A DNA stretch of 27,635 nt from contig JBLMVJ010000037.1 of NCBI GenBank assembly GCA_050255815.1, positions 1 to 27,635 of the forward strand. Reading direction: 5' to 3'. The translations under genes and the position numbers were made by a program. The notes below the pieces were generated by a model. That model worked only from the letters and a program-made list of their open reading frames with translations. It searched no databases and was not told the DNA's origin. The DNA is from JAGORM01 sp050255815 (lineage in GTDB: Bacteria > Patescibacteriota > Microgenomatia > Levybacterales > GWA1-39-11). Position 1 is the first letter of the stretch. Every line of letters begins with the position of its first letter. Shown here in pieces: positions 1-7,057 of this stretch.

Positions 1-164
1 TTTTTTACCACTGCCATTTCTGCATTTGCTTTGGAAAGCTCCTGGCGAGCTTCTTCCAGCTGTTTGTGGGTCAGCCCGGTGTATTCCACAAAAAACATTG
101 CGGTAGATTTTTCTACCTTCAGTTTTGCTTCATCTAGTGCTGATACGTTTCTTTGTGATGGCAT
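1..164 (-). CDS. rplJ: Ribosomal protein L10, N-terminal part (gene runs off the left edge)
   Basis: Reading the minus strand from the ATG at 164 gives 54 codons with no stop before the edge. The protein has the L10 N-terminal pattern: a lysine-rich first helix, then FFVEYTGLTHKQLEEARQEL, then an AEMAVVK strand, matching the family core (YxGLT, xxLRxxL, aexxVVK). L10 anchors the L7/L12 stalk on 23S rRNA in the large subunit. The upstream leader (an L10-binding-like element followed by a terminator) independently supports the identity and suggests autoregulation. The distal part and rplL, its usual downstream partner, lie outside the window. Confidence 0.87.
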   Translation of the reverse strand, partial: MPSQRNVSALDEAKLKVEKSTAMFFVEYTGLTHKQLEEARQELSKANAEMAVVK

Positions 165-218
165 ATTTATTAGGTTCTAGAGCTTTAGAGCGCTAGAGCG
201 TTAGGCTTCTCTAAGATT

Positions 219-329
219 TGCAATAAAAAAAGCGCTCGAAGAGCGCTTTCTGAATACTCAATACTGAATACTCTATACTATCCGCTCCTCGGCAAGACTT
301 ATGTATTACTACACTTGCTGTCTTAGGAT
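219..329 (-). ncRNA. L10 (rplJ) leader with terminator/attenuator
   Basis: The predicted transcript starts near 329. Read on the minus strand, 322-284 carries the L10-leader hallmarks: an AAGAC...GTCTT outer pairing, GCAAG...CTTGC inner stem, and the CTTGCCGAGGA kink element on the 3' side, as in bacterial rplJ leaders (Rfam L10_leader type). Downstream, at 252-224, is the hairpin AAAGCGCTC-TTC-GAGCGCTTT followed by a T run, an intrinsic terminator before the rplJ start at 164. In known systems, excess L10 (or L10-L7/L12) binds this leader. Termination as the output here is inferred from the hairpin. Confidence 0.75.
224..252 (-). terminator. Intrinsic terminator inside the rplJ leader
   Basis: A 9-bp perfect stem (AAAGCGCTC/GAGCGCTTT) with a 3-nt loop is followed on the minus strand by a T-rich tract. 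It lies between the rplJ promoter and the rplJ start, so it would act as an attenuator and not as an end-of-gene terminator. Confidence 0.75.
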
Positions 330-335
330 TTTGTT

Positions 336-364
336 ATTTTAACAAATCTTTCCCGCTTCTTCAA
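336..364 (-). promoter_or_regulatory. Promoter of the rplJ transcript
   Basis: Minus strand: -35 TTGAAG (359-364), 17-nt spacer, -10 TAAAAT (336-341). The start is predicted near 329, just before the L10-leader element. Confidence 0.7.
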
Positions 365-372
365 GGATTAAC

Positions 373-786
373 TTATACAACCTCTTCTAACTTAATCCTG
401 GGGGAAAGCCTGACATATACTCCGCGTACTTCAATATCCCGTCCTTCCATCATCTTTTTCACCATAGCGACTGATTTCTTAATATCTTCTTTGTGCTGCT
501 CATGAGATACCGGATTTCCCGCACATTCTTCATGCCCATGAACCACTATGCCATGGCTATGATGCCTATCAACAGAAACCAGAAGCATGCTTTTTACCGC
601 TTCATATACCTGCGGGTCAACATCTTTCTTTGAAAAGATACCATCCAGGCCTGCCTTGGTTACCGTATCAGCGTATTCTGCGCCATAAATAAGGGAAGCA
701 TAACGGTTTACCGCTTTTTGAACACGGCCATCCATACATCCTGCTGAAGTAAAAAACGTCTCCCCTTTGTGTGACTCTTCTGACAT
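373..786 (-). CDS. Small beta-carbonic-anhydrase-like protein
   Basis: 137 residues. It has both zinc-site signatures of the beta-carbonic anhydrase fold: CMDGR (C17-x-D19-x-R21) and HGHEEC (H85-x-x-C88), with a following AGNP stretch. In true enzymes the two cysteines and the histidine hold Zn2+ and the Asp-Arg pair gates the site, which hydrates CO2. The protein is shorter than usual family members (roughly 170-220 residues) and the C-to-H spacing (68 residues) is longer than in archaeal Cab proteins, so the substrate is uncertain. The start is supported by a -10 box 8 nt upstream (leaderless). It is divergent from the gene at 1010, which carries the same two motifs. Confidence 0.7.
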   Translation of the reverse strand: MSEESHKGETFFTSAGCMDGRVQKAVNRYASLIYGAEYADTVTKAGLDGIFSKKDVDPQVYEAVKSMLLVSVDRHHSHGIVVHGHEECAGNPVSHEQHKEDIKKSVAMVKKMMEGRDIEVRGVYVRLSPRIKLEEVV

Positions 787-794
787 AGAAGATT

Positions 795-824
795 ATTATA
801 ATAAAGACTAGATTCTTTTTTCAA
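795..824 (-). promoter_or_regulatory. Promoter of the small carbonic-anhydrase-like gene (leaderless)
   Basis: Minus strand: -35 TTGAAA (819-824), 18-nt spacer, -10 TATAAT (795-800), then only 8 nt to the ATG at 786. Transcription would start at or next to the start codon. Confidence 0.75.
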
Positions 825-877
825 TACCTAAAAGATTTAAGTGTGACATATTCCTGACATAATCCTGATTTTCCCTC

Positions 878-906
878 TTGAAATCCTTTTCACGCCTCAC
901 TATAAT
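878..906 (+). promoter_or_regulatory. Near-consensus promoter for the gene at 1010
   Basis: -35 TTGAAA (878-883), 17-nt spacer, -10 TATAAT (901-906), start predicted near 913. A TTG codon at 878 that could open the reading frame lies inside this promoter, so it cannot be the translation start. Confidence 0.8.
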
Positions 907-1009
907 TACTTTTTTCCGGTCAAAAGAATTTATCAACTTTATGACTAATTTACATGAGATTGATGCTGCCCCCAGGCATATCCCTCATTCTCCTTCACAG
1001 GAGATCTTC

Positions 1010-1780
1010 ATGAGAAGGAGAGAACACAGCCCCCACAGACTAGCTTTAGCACATGTAACAGACCCGGAAAATGTGCGGCCTGTTGTAGAAGGCCGTATGT
1101 GCGGGGATGGCAGATATACGGAATCTGACGGGAACTTTGCGCGTTTTGGTGCTGATGCAGGATACGTCTTAGGGCTTTTAGCTTTAAATAGGTCTCATGA
1201 TTTAGGTTTAACGCCGGTACAGATAGTAAATGCAGTGGTAAAAAACTCTGAGGGAAAGTTCTCATTCCACACAGATGAAAAAGCTGAGCAAAAAGCTATG
1301 GAAACAGAAGAACACCACCATATTGGCTGTGGCCATCTGGCAAAAGCGGCTCTTCCTGAGTATGCTAGCCAATACGGTGTAGAACCGGAAGACGTTAAAA
1401 CAGCAATCTCTTATATGAGATACTTTGCTGCCATACACCCAGAGAAAGTAGAAATGATTGTTTTACGGGGAGAGCATGCTGAAAAAGGAGTCCTCATAAA
1501 CGTAGGCAGCAAAAATAAGGTAGAACATGGGAACAGGTTTGCAGACCAGTGGTTTGTGGTGAACCCCGGACATGATGAAGATTATGCGGTAGGACTATTT
1601 GACAAAATGAGGAAAGAACTTCCTGTTTTAGAAGAAAAAGAAATATCCCCTTCAGAGTTCATGGCAACTCTCAGCAAACAAACAATAAGAACTGCAGAAA
1701 TTCTTGCAGCAGGACTCCCAGTTTTTGAAGTTGACGTAGACCACCCCATCCCCACCGTAAACCGTGTAGAATCTTTTTAG
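1010..1780 (+). CDS. Unknown protein with a beta-carbonic-anhydrase-like CxDxR/HxxC signature
   Basis: 256 residues from the ATG at 1010, which has an AGGAG Shine-Dalgarno site (999-1003) 6 nt upstream. An in-frame ATG at 941 (279 residues) has no ribosome site and is the alternative. The sequence contains MCGDGRY (C31-x-D33-x-R35) and a histidine-rich HHHIGCGH (H104-x-x-C107), the same ligand layout as beta-carbonic anhydrases, spaced 73 residues apart. A second conserved-looking stretch is FADQWFVVNPGHDEDYAVG. Overall it is larger and quite different from the 786 gene, so I call only a shared metal-site pattern and not an enzyme. Its stop codon overlaps, tail to tail, that of the cytidylyltransferase on the other strand. 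Confidence 0.65.
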   Translation: MRRREHSPHRLALAHVTDPENVRPVVEGRMCGDGRYTESDGNFARFGADAGYVLGLLALNRSHDLGLTPVQIVNAVVKNSEGKFSFHTDEKAEQKAMETEEHHHIGCGHLAKAALPEYASQYGVEPEDVKTAISYMRYFAAIHPEKVEMIVLRGEHAEKGVLINVGSKNKVEHGNRFADQWFVVNPGHDEDYAVGLFDKMRKELPVLEEKEISPSEFMATLSKQTIRTAEILAAGLPVFEVDVDHPIPTVNRVESF

Positions 1781-2496
1781 GCAAACGTTTCCTGTGCCCT
1801 CTTAAAATCTTCGTGCGTGTCTATTTCTACCCATTTCAGCCCCGTGATATCCACTGCTTCAAACGGTACACCCTTCTCTACCAGGGTTGTATATGAGTCA
1901 TCATAATATTCCTGCCAGTTTTTTTGGTCTTTCATTAAAGAATCAAGCTCTCCAAACAAAACTCTTCCTGCATCTTTAGTAATCTTTTCTATCCCGATTG
2001 ACTCCCCATTAGATGCTTGCGGATCCAGTTTTTTGCCAACCTGCAGCACTCTTCCTGCGCTATCTGTAATAACTTTTACCTCCTCTGCTTCCAGGTGTAT
2101 GTTCCGGTCTATGCATAAAGCTGAGTTTTGTGAAGCAAGAAGTTTTCCCAGGACTTCTTTTTCAAACACCACATCCGCGTCAAATTTTACAAAATCATCA
2201 CCTTCTACAAATTCCCGCGTTAATAATAACGAGTATCCCGTATTAGTCTCCAGATATTTTTCATTCTTCTTAAAGCTTGCTTGAAGGTTGGGAAAATGAG
2301 AGGCAATAAATTCTTTTACATCATCTTCCCGGTAACCGGTAATGACCACTACTTCTGTAATGCCAACTGCCTGAATGTTTTCAAGCATTCTTTGCAGGAT
2401 GCTTTTCCCTGCAACTTCCAATAAAGACTTGTGCGTGTTATCCGTTAATGGCCTGATCCGGGACCCAATTCCTGCCGCTAAAATAACCGCTTTCAT
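1777..2496 (-). CDS. LicC/PntC-like CTP-dependent nucleotidyltransferase
   Basis: 239 residues. It opens with MKAVILAAGIGSRIRPLT, the GxGxRxxPLT nucleotide loop of sugar-phosphate and phosphocholine nucleotidyltransferases, followed by the catalytic lysine (K23), a DAD metal motif (D106, D108), and the C-terminal WVEIDTHEDFKRA element typical of LicC (phosphocholine) and PntC (2-aminoethylphosphonate) cytidylyltransferases. It lacks the C-terminal left-handed helix of glucose-1-phosphate thymidylyltransferases. Expected reaction: CTP plus a small phosphorylated or phosphonate amino-alcohol gives a CMP-activated head group. The start was set at 2496 because a -10 TATACT ends 8 nt upstream; reading further upstream adds 29 unrelated residues. 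With the PhnW-like and CDP-alcohol genes nearby, the AEP reading is favoured but unproven; inositol-phosphate cytidylyltransferase is an alternative. Confidence 0.8.
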   Translation of the reverse strand: MKAVILAAGIGSRIRPLTDNTHKSLLEVAGKSILQRMLENIQAVGITEVVVITGYREDDVKEFIASHFPNLQASFKKNEKYLETNTGYSLLLTREFVEGDDFVKFDADVVFEKEVLGKLLASQNSALCIDRNIHLEAEEVKVITDSAGRVLQVGKKLDPQASNGESIGIEKITKDAGRVLFGELDSLMKDQKNWQEYYDDSYTTLVEKGVPFEAVDITGLKWVEIDTHEDFKRAQETFA

Positions 2497-2504
2497 AGGT
2501 GAAT

Positions 2505-2513
2505 AGTATACCA
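2505..2513 (-). promoter_or_regulatory. Extended -10 promoter of the cytidylyltransferase gene
   Basis: Minus strand TGGTATACT (TGn plus TATACT, 2505-2513), 8 nt before the ATG at 2496. No convincing -35 is visible, as expected for an extended -10 promoter. Confidence 0.55.
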
Positions 2514-2554
2514 TACCCCTTGCGCTCACTCTTAAAATTTGGTTAGCTAAAGCT

Positions 2555-3172
2555 ATGCTGAAAGAGTCCTTCCTGGGCCGCAATCCCTCTCATTTTCTCC
2601 GGGTTGACCCTATTGTAAAAGCATATATAGTGTCAGAAAGTTTTCTCTGGTCGGCTTGGAATTTTACCACCCCTATTTTTGCCATTTTTGCTACGCATGA
2701 CATCAAGGGCGGAACTATAGAGATTGCGGCAAGTGCATACAGCGTATATCTGGTAAGCCGGGTTATTTTTGAACTGATTGGCGGAAGGATGACTGCAAAG
2801 TATACAGACAGGAAAAAAATTTATGTAACTATCTTTGGTATAGCTGCCATATCCCTGGCTTATGTAGGCTTTTCTACAGCCTCTTTCCCCCTGGAATTAT
2901 TCTTGTATTATGCAATGGTAGGTGCAGGGTTAGGCCTTATCTCTCCGGCTAAAAACTCCATGTTCGCAATCCATTTGGATAAAAATAAGGAGGCAACGGA
3001 ATGGAGTATTGCTGATGCTACATCTTTTATAGCTATGGCCCTGGCAACCGCATTGGGCGGTTTTATTGCAGGGGTTTATGGCTTTCGAGTACTCTTCCTA
3101 TTGGCGGCATTGGTGAACCTTTTAGCAATCCCTTCTTATCTTGTATTTATCTGGAAAAAAAATCAGGCGTAA
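2555..3172 (+). CDS. Half-size MFS-type membrane protein
   Basis: 205 residues with about six hydrophobic segments. The loop after the second segment (GRMTAKYTDRKK) fits MFS motif A (GxxxDRxGRR-like), and GAGLGLISPAKNSM resembles the motif after TM4. MFS transporters normally have 12 segments in about 400 residues, so this is half a transporter. The ends are clean and no second half follows, so it may work as a dimer or be a reduced relic. It starts 58 bp from the divergent cytidylyltransferase gene, which suggests a shared regulatory region. The substrate cannot be read from the sequence. Confidence 0.65.
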   Translation: MLKESFLGRNPSHFLRVDPIVKAYIVSESFLWSAWNFTTPIFAIFATHDIKGGTIEIAASAYSVYLVSRVIFELIGGRMTAKYTDRKKIYVTIFGIAAISLAYVGFSTASFPLELFLYYAMVGAGLGLISPAKNSMFAIHLDKNKEATEWSIADATSFIAMALATALGGFIAGVYGFRVLFLLAALVNLLAIPSYLVFIWKKNQA

Positions 3173-3173
3173 C

Positions 3174-3202
3174 TTTACATCTAAACTTAGATACCCTATA
3201 AT
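3174..3202 (+). promoter_or_regulatory. Promoter of the 3209 gene (leaderless)
   Basis: -35 TTTACA (3174-3179), 17-nt spacer, -10 TATAAT (3197-3202), then 6 nt to the GTG start at 3209. The predicted transcription start coincides with the start codon, which also supports the GTG call. Confidence 0.8.
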
Positions 3203-3208
3203 GCAACT

Positions 3209-4129
3209 GTGGACTATAAGATAATTACTGATATTCAAGATGCTAAAAAAATCTGGAATCTTCTGTCCCCCCACAAAACTATTGATGATGAATGGGATTT
3301 CAGATACACCTTCTTAAGACATCTTCCTTATGAGCTTTATTTTGTTGTTGGATACGAGAACGGCAAAATATCCACCCTGCTTCCTTTGCAAAAAAATAAT
3401 GGCGAAGGTCTTATGCCACCCTATGCTTCAAAGGATAAAGCTCCATTTTATGAATTTTTTGGCGGAGATGATACGGATGACAACACTCTCTTGGGAAAAC
3501 AGCTTCCCTTTGAAGAATTTAAGCCTTATCTTTCTCTTCCCACTTACCTTGCTCCACTTCATTCTATGTATGAGAATGATCAAAATGCATCCTACTATGA
3601 GTCGAGGTATTTTATAGACGTTTCGAATTACACGTCATTTGAAGATTTCTTGCGTGACAAATGGAGTAAGGATAGTAGAAAAAAAATACTCCAGCAAATA
3701 AGGGGGGTTTATAGAAATCATGAAGTTAAAATTATTGAGAATAATTATGAGGATATTGACCGGCTATCACAATTTAACATAAAAAGATTTGGTGATAAAT
3801 CCAGCTTTATTTTTCCATACAGAGCTCAGATTTTTAAAGAATTAACCAAACTTTATACTGTGGTTATGCTAACTGTTGTAGTAGACGGGGTAAAAGAAGC
3901 AGTTTCATATGGAATAAAATATAAAGATACGTATGTTGGAATGAATGCGGGTGTTAGCGGCAAGATTACAGATCTTCCTAAACTTCTTATTATGCTTCAA
4001 ATAGACAAAACTATTCAACTGGGATGCAAGACATACGATGCCGGAAAAGGAGATAGTGGCTGGAAAGAATCATACAAATTGGACAAAATTTCCCAATATA
4101 AAATTAGCTTAATCCCTCAGGACTCATAG
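3209..4129 (+). CDS. GNAT-fold acyltransferase, BioF2/FemAB-like
   Basis: 306 residues starting at GTG. The central part (about 155-300) has the features of the Acetyltransf_6 (BioF2-like) and FemAB group: a basic helix with a KWSKDSRKKI stretch, LSQFNIKRFGDKS, then two adjacent beta strands (VVMLTVVVDGVKEAVSYGIKY shortened here to its core VVVDG...EAVSYGI) and a final YDAGKGDSGWKESYKL segment where these proteins place WK(xx)F-type residues. Such proteins transfer acyl or aminoacyl groups in envelope polymer or lipid synthesis. The N-terminal 150 residues are not recognised. The leaderless promoter makes it an independent transcription unit between the phosphonate-like genes. Substrate unknown. 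Confidence 0.65.
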   Translation: MDYKIITDIQDAKKIWNLLSPHKTIDDEWDFRYTFLRHLPYELYFVVGYENGKISTLLPLQKNNGEGLMPPYASKDKAPFYEFFGGDDTDDNTLLGKQLPFEEFKPYLSLPTYLAPLHSMYENDQNASYYESRYFIDVSNYTSFEDFLRDKWSKDSRKKILQQIRGVYRNHEVKIIENNYEDIDRLSQFNIKRFGDKSSFIFPYRAQIFKELTKLYTVVMLTVVVDGVKEAVSYGIKYKDTYVGMNAGVSGKITDLPKLLIMLQIDKTIQLGCKTYDAGKGDSGWKESYKLDKISQYKISLIPQDS

Positions 4130-4132
4130 TCT

Positions 4133-4161
4133 TTGTAGTTATAGGATGCTTATGATATACT
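4133..4161 (+). promoter_or_regulatory. Promoter of the 4170 gene (near-leaderless)
   Basis: -35 TTGTAG (4133-4138), 17-nt spacer, -10 TATACT (4156-4161), then 8 nt to ATG 4170. This rules out the in-frame ATG at 4146, which lies between the two boxes. Confidence 0.7.
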
Positions 4162-4169
4162 TTGACCCT

Positions 4170-4967
4170 ATGTCAGTCGAAGCAAGACCAAGCACTGAGC
4201 ACCAACCTACCGTATCTACATTTCATTTCAAAGGAAGAAGTGGAAAAATGTACCATACGGACTTCCATCATTATGAAGGCCCACCAAGGGATGAGACAAG
4301 AAACAACTTTGCGCACCCAAGGTTTACAGACGTAATACCACAGCTTGCGCCAATGATCCGCAGGACATGGCCACTAGTAACAGATGCGCAAGGAAATCAT
4401 GTGTCGGGATATCAGGAATCTACTGTTACCTCAACAGTTGCAAAATTTGATAAGTTTGCTGACTTTGCGCTCACTTATGATGAAGCAGGAATGTTGGTTG
4501 CGTTTAATGTTTATAAGGTAGGTAAAACAGAGATTAAAGCACAAAACATACAAGTAATCTATGTTGAACACGCAGGAACTCTTCCGGAATTTCAAGGAGA
4601 TGGCATAACGGCCGCAATGAGAAACGAATTCTTTAAAAGAAAAAATCCGGATATTGTGTGCGGAAGCTCTGCAAATGGCATAATCTACAAGGCAAATGAA
4701 AAGATTGCAAAAGACCAAGGTTTTGCATTTTATCCAACTGCTGAAGAAACACCCGCACCTATTTCAAAACTTGGCCACCAGATTGTTGATGAACTAGGAA
4801 TAACAAGTGCTCCTCTGGATGATAGACTGGTAAGAACATACTCCGGCCCGGTAGCAGCATCCCAAATTCCGCATCCGCTAGCAGAATCTTTACAGCTTAC
4901 CAGTGCTCAACATGTATTTTATATGCTCTTGAACCCAAATTTAAACCGGAGACTTCTGGAAGAATAA
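4170..4967 (+). CDS. GNAT-like protein, function unknown
   Basis: 265 residues. Residues about 95-195 look like a GNAT core: a strand pair ending in LVAFNVYKV, then IQVIYVEHAGTLPEFQGDGI with the acetyl-CoA loop-like QGDGIT before an amphipathic helix (TAAMRNEFF), then a late strand and IAKDQGFAFYP, the usual position of the helix-strand end of GNAT domains. The first 90 and last 70 residues are not recognised. A possible role is acylation of a small molecule or envelope component. The start was chosen from the promoter 8 nt upstream. The gene converges with the CDP-alcohol phosphatidyltransferase. Confidence 0.55.
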   Translation: MSVEARPSTEHQPTVSTFHFKGRSGKMYHTDFHHYEGPPRDETRNNFAHPRFTDVIPQLAPMIRRTWPLVTDAQGNHVSGYQESTVTSTVAKFDKFADFALTYDEAGMLVAFNVYKVGKTEIKAQNIQVIYVEHAGTLPEFQGDGITAAMRNEFFKRKNPDIVCGSSANGIIYKANEKIAKDQGFAFYPTAEETPAPISKLGHQIVDELGITSAPLDDRLVRTYSGPVAASQIPHPLAESLQLTSAQHVFYMLLNPNLNRRLLEE

Positions 4968-4971
4968 GTAG

Positions 4972-5742
4972 TTACTTCCGCATGGGAAGAAAGAGCTTTG
5001 GCGAGTTTTCTTTCAACTGCTTGCCCCGTTCATAAAAACGCCAGAACGCAATAATAACCTGGGCAACAGCAATAATGAGAAGTGCCAGCCCTACCCTGTT
5101 CACAAAAGATCCTACTGCAATAAAAATAGCAAATTCAGCCTCATCCACTAAAAAAATAGTGCGCATTTTTACCCAAAAGATGGAAATGAATTCTTGGACT
5201 GATGATGGTTCTTTTGCATACAGCACGTCCATTTTTTTCTCCAGTTCAGTCCGTTTTTTTGCTGACTTCTCCAGATAATTTTTATCCCTGGATAGGGCAC
5301 TAAACATAGTCTCCAGCTTTATGTAATACCTGAGCATGAAGAAAAAAGCTGCAATAAACCCAAAGAAAAGATATGCAATATTACTGGTAATAAGAAATAT
5401 TGATAATCCTGCAAAAAAAGTAATAATAAAAATTTTAATTATGTCTAACACCTTATCCAGGTAGTCACCTATAACTGATGTTTTTTTCGTATACCGGGCA
5501 AATTGTCCGTCCAAGTCATCCCCTACATATCCTGCCAGAATAAGTATTCCCCCCAGGGCTTTCTGAGGATATGGCAAGAGAAGCAGGATACTTCCTGAGA
5601 AAAACAAGAGAAAAGATAGAATGGAAATAATGTTAGGAGTCAAAAAGGGAGCTTTGGCAGCAAATGGAAGAATGTACTGCGCAATTTTATACCCAAAAAG
5701 GTCTCCCCAGTTGCTGTAATAGGTCGATTTTACCACTCGCAT
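4972..5742 (-). CDS. CDP-alcohol phosphatidyltransferase family membrane enzyme
   Basis: 256 residues. It has the full family signature D75-x-x-D78-G-x-x-A-R-x8-G92-x3-D96-x3-D100 (GDDLDGQFAR then GDYLDKVLD), which binds metal and the CDP-linked donor. About six hydrophobic segments surround the site, with a charged cytoplasmic insert near residues 150-175. The family moves a phospho-alcohol from a CDP (or CMP) carrier to an acceptor lipid or alcohol. It starts 3 nt after the stop of the PhnW-like aminotransferase and so is co-transcribed with it. With a PntC-like enzyme nearby, transfer of an AEP-type head group to a lipid is plausible; PgsA or archaetidyl-type activity cannot be excluded. 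Confidence 0.85.
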   Translation of the reverse strand: MRVVKSTYYSNWGDLFGYKIAQYILPFAAKAPFLTPNIISILSFLLFFSGSILLLLPYPQKALGGILILAGYVGDDLDGQFARYTKKTSVIGDYLDKVLDIIKIFIITFFAGLSIFLITSNIAYLFFGFIAAFFFMLRYYIKLETMFSALSRDKNYLEKSAKKRTELEKKMDVLYAKEPSSVQEFISIFWVKMRTIFLVDEAEFAIFIAVGSFVNRVGLALLIIAVAQVIIAFWRFYERGKQLKENSPKLFLPMRK

Positions 5743-5745
5743 AGA

Positions 5746-6945
5746 CTATGCCGTCCTCTTATAGGTTTTTGAAAGATACAGTTGGGGAAACAGTACCATA
5801 GGAACTTTCATGCTGTGTCCTTCTACCCTTGCCTGTGTTGGCTCCAGCTTTGAAAGTGCTTCTTTTAAAGATCTTAGAAACATCTTAATATGAACGTCTG
5901 ACAATTCACCAATGTTTGCCACCTGGAAAACACGGTCTACCAGCGGTCCTTTCCCGTTATATATAACAATATTTTTTTCCTTCAGCTTTAATTTCAACTG
6001 GGTAGTTGTAATATAAGAGGGTAATATAACCGTAGTGAGGCTTGCGGACATACGCTCTTCATCAATCAAAAACGTTAATCCCATCTGCTTCATACCGGCC
6101 CTGAGCAACCGGGCACGGCGCCTGATATCTTCCCGCAAGTTTACTACACCCTTTTTATGGATATTAATAAGCGCTTGCTCTATTGCATAAAACAAGTGTA
6201 CGGCAGGCGTATTAGGTGTTTGCATGTGCTCTTTTGAGTACTTGTATAAATTGTAGAGATTCAAATACATGGTTTTTGCCGGTACCCCTTTCAGTTTTTC
6301 CAGGTCCTTTACCCGTGCCATAATAATTCCCAGGCCGGGAAGGGAACAAATTGCTTTTCCTGCAGAAGTAGTACAATAGGAAACATTCCATGCCTCCAAA
6401 TCAATTTTATCCGCCCCTACACTACTCACCGCATCCAGACAGAAGGTAAGTTTATATTTTTTTGTGATAGCTCCAATTTCTTGTGCAGGATTCAGAATAC
6501 CTATGCTGGTTTCATGGTGAACCATATAAAGAAGATCTACTTTATGTTTTTTGATATAGGCCTCTACTTGTTTTACGTCTATTGGATGGCCCCAGCCGAA
6601 ATGAAGAAGTTTTGTGCGCCTGTTGTGCAATTTAGATATCCCATAGAGACGTTCCCCAAATTCACCGTTTGCCAAAATCAAAACGTTCTTGTTTCCAACA
6701 ACTGAAGACAAAACGGATTCATTTGCTGCAGTACCGGAACTGGTTACCAGCAAAGGATGGTATGCACTCTGATCCCGGATTTCAAAAAGGCAAAGGAGTT
6801 TTTTATTTATGCTTACCAGTAGTTCTGAGAATTCTTCCTCACGGTGTCCTATATTTCTGGATACGGCGGTAAATACGTTTTTTGATACGATAACAGGTCC
6901 CGGGCAGAAGAGAAAATGATTTGTTCTAGGTCTTTTTCTGATCAT
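5746..6945 (-). CDS. Class V aminotransferase, PhnW (2-aminoethylphosphonate transaminase)-like
   Basis: 399 residues. PLP fold type I, class V landmarks: CPGPV at the N-terminus (14-18), SSGTAANES (69-77), VHHETSIGILNP (142-152), D171 in LDAVSSVGA, and the Schiff-base lysine K197 in TSAGKAICSLPG. The C-terminal IVIYNGKGP...FQVANIGEL closely follows the GK...FxxxNIGE element of PhnW. PhnW swaps the amino group between 2-aminoethylphosphonate and phosphonoacetaldehyde. Alternatives are serine-pyruvate or alanine-glyoxylate transaminase. It is the first gene of a two-gene operon with the CDP-alcohol phosphatidyltransferase. The last 35 residues extend past the usual fold end. No PEP mutase or phosphonopyruvate decarboxylase is in the window. 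Confidence 0.78.
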   Translation of the reverse strand: MIRKRPRTNHFLFCPGPVIVSKNVFTAVSRNIGHREEEFSELLVSINKKLLCLFEIRDQSAYHPLLVTSSGTAANESVLSSVVGNKNVLILANGEFGERLYGISKLHNRRTKLLHFGWGHPIDVKQVEAYIKKHKVDLLYMVHHETSIGILNPAQEIGAITKKYKLTFCLDAVSSVGADKIDLEAWNVSYCTTSAGKAICSLPGLGIIMARVKDLEKLKGVPAKTMYLNLYNLYKYSKEHMQTPNTPAVHLFYAIEQALINIHKKGVVNLREDIRRRARLLRAGMKQMGLTFLIDEERMSASLTTVILPSYITTTQLKLKLKEKNIVIYNGKGPLVDRVFQVANIGELSDVHIKMFLRSLKEALSKLEPTQARVEGHSMKVPMVLFPQLYLSKTYKRTA

Positions 6946-6969
6946 GTTGACCTTTTTTCGGAAAAAGAT

Positions 6970-6998
6970 ATTATACCTCTTCTAGGCACGTAAGACAA
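6970..6998 (-). promoter_or_regulatory. Promoter of the phnW-like operon
   Basis: Minus strand: -35 TTGTCT (6993-6998), 17-nt spacer, -10 TATAAT (6970-6975). Unlike most genes here, a short leader of about 18 nt follows, with an AAAAGG ribosome-site-like stretch 5 nt before the ATG at 6945. Confidence 0.7.
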
Positions 6999-7057
6999 GG
7001 AGCTGAAAAATGATTATTAGGCAAAAATCCTTAAATCCCGTAGAAATTTCCCTGGTG

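Noticed and set aside
878..1009. Upstream starts at 878 (TTG) and 941 (ATG) for the CxDxR/HxxC gene
   Set aside because: 878 lies inside the -35 box; 941 has no ribosome site, while 1010 has AGGAG at a 6-nt spacing. 941 remains possible.
4972..5742. Naming the CDP-alcohol enzyme pgsA
   Set aside because: The signature is common to the whole family, and the operon partner points away from phosphatidylglycerophosphate synthesis.
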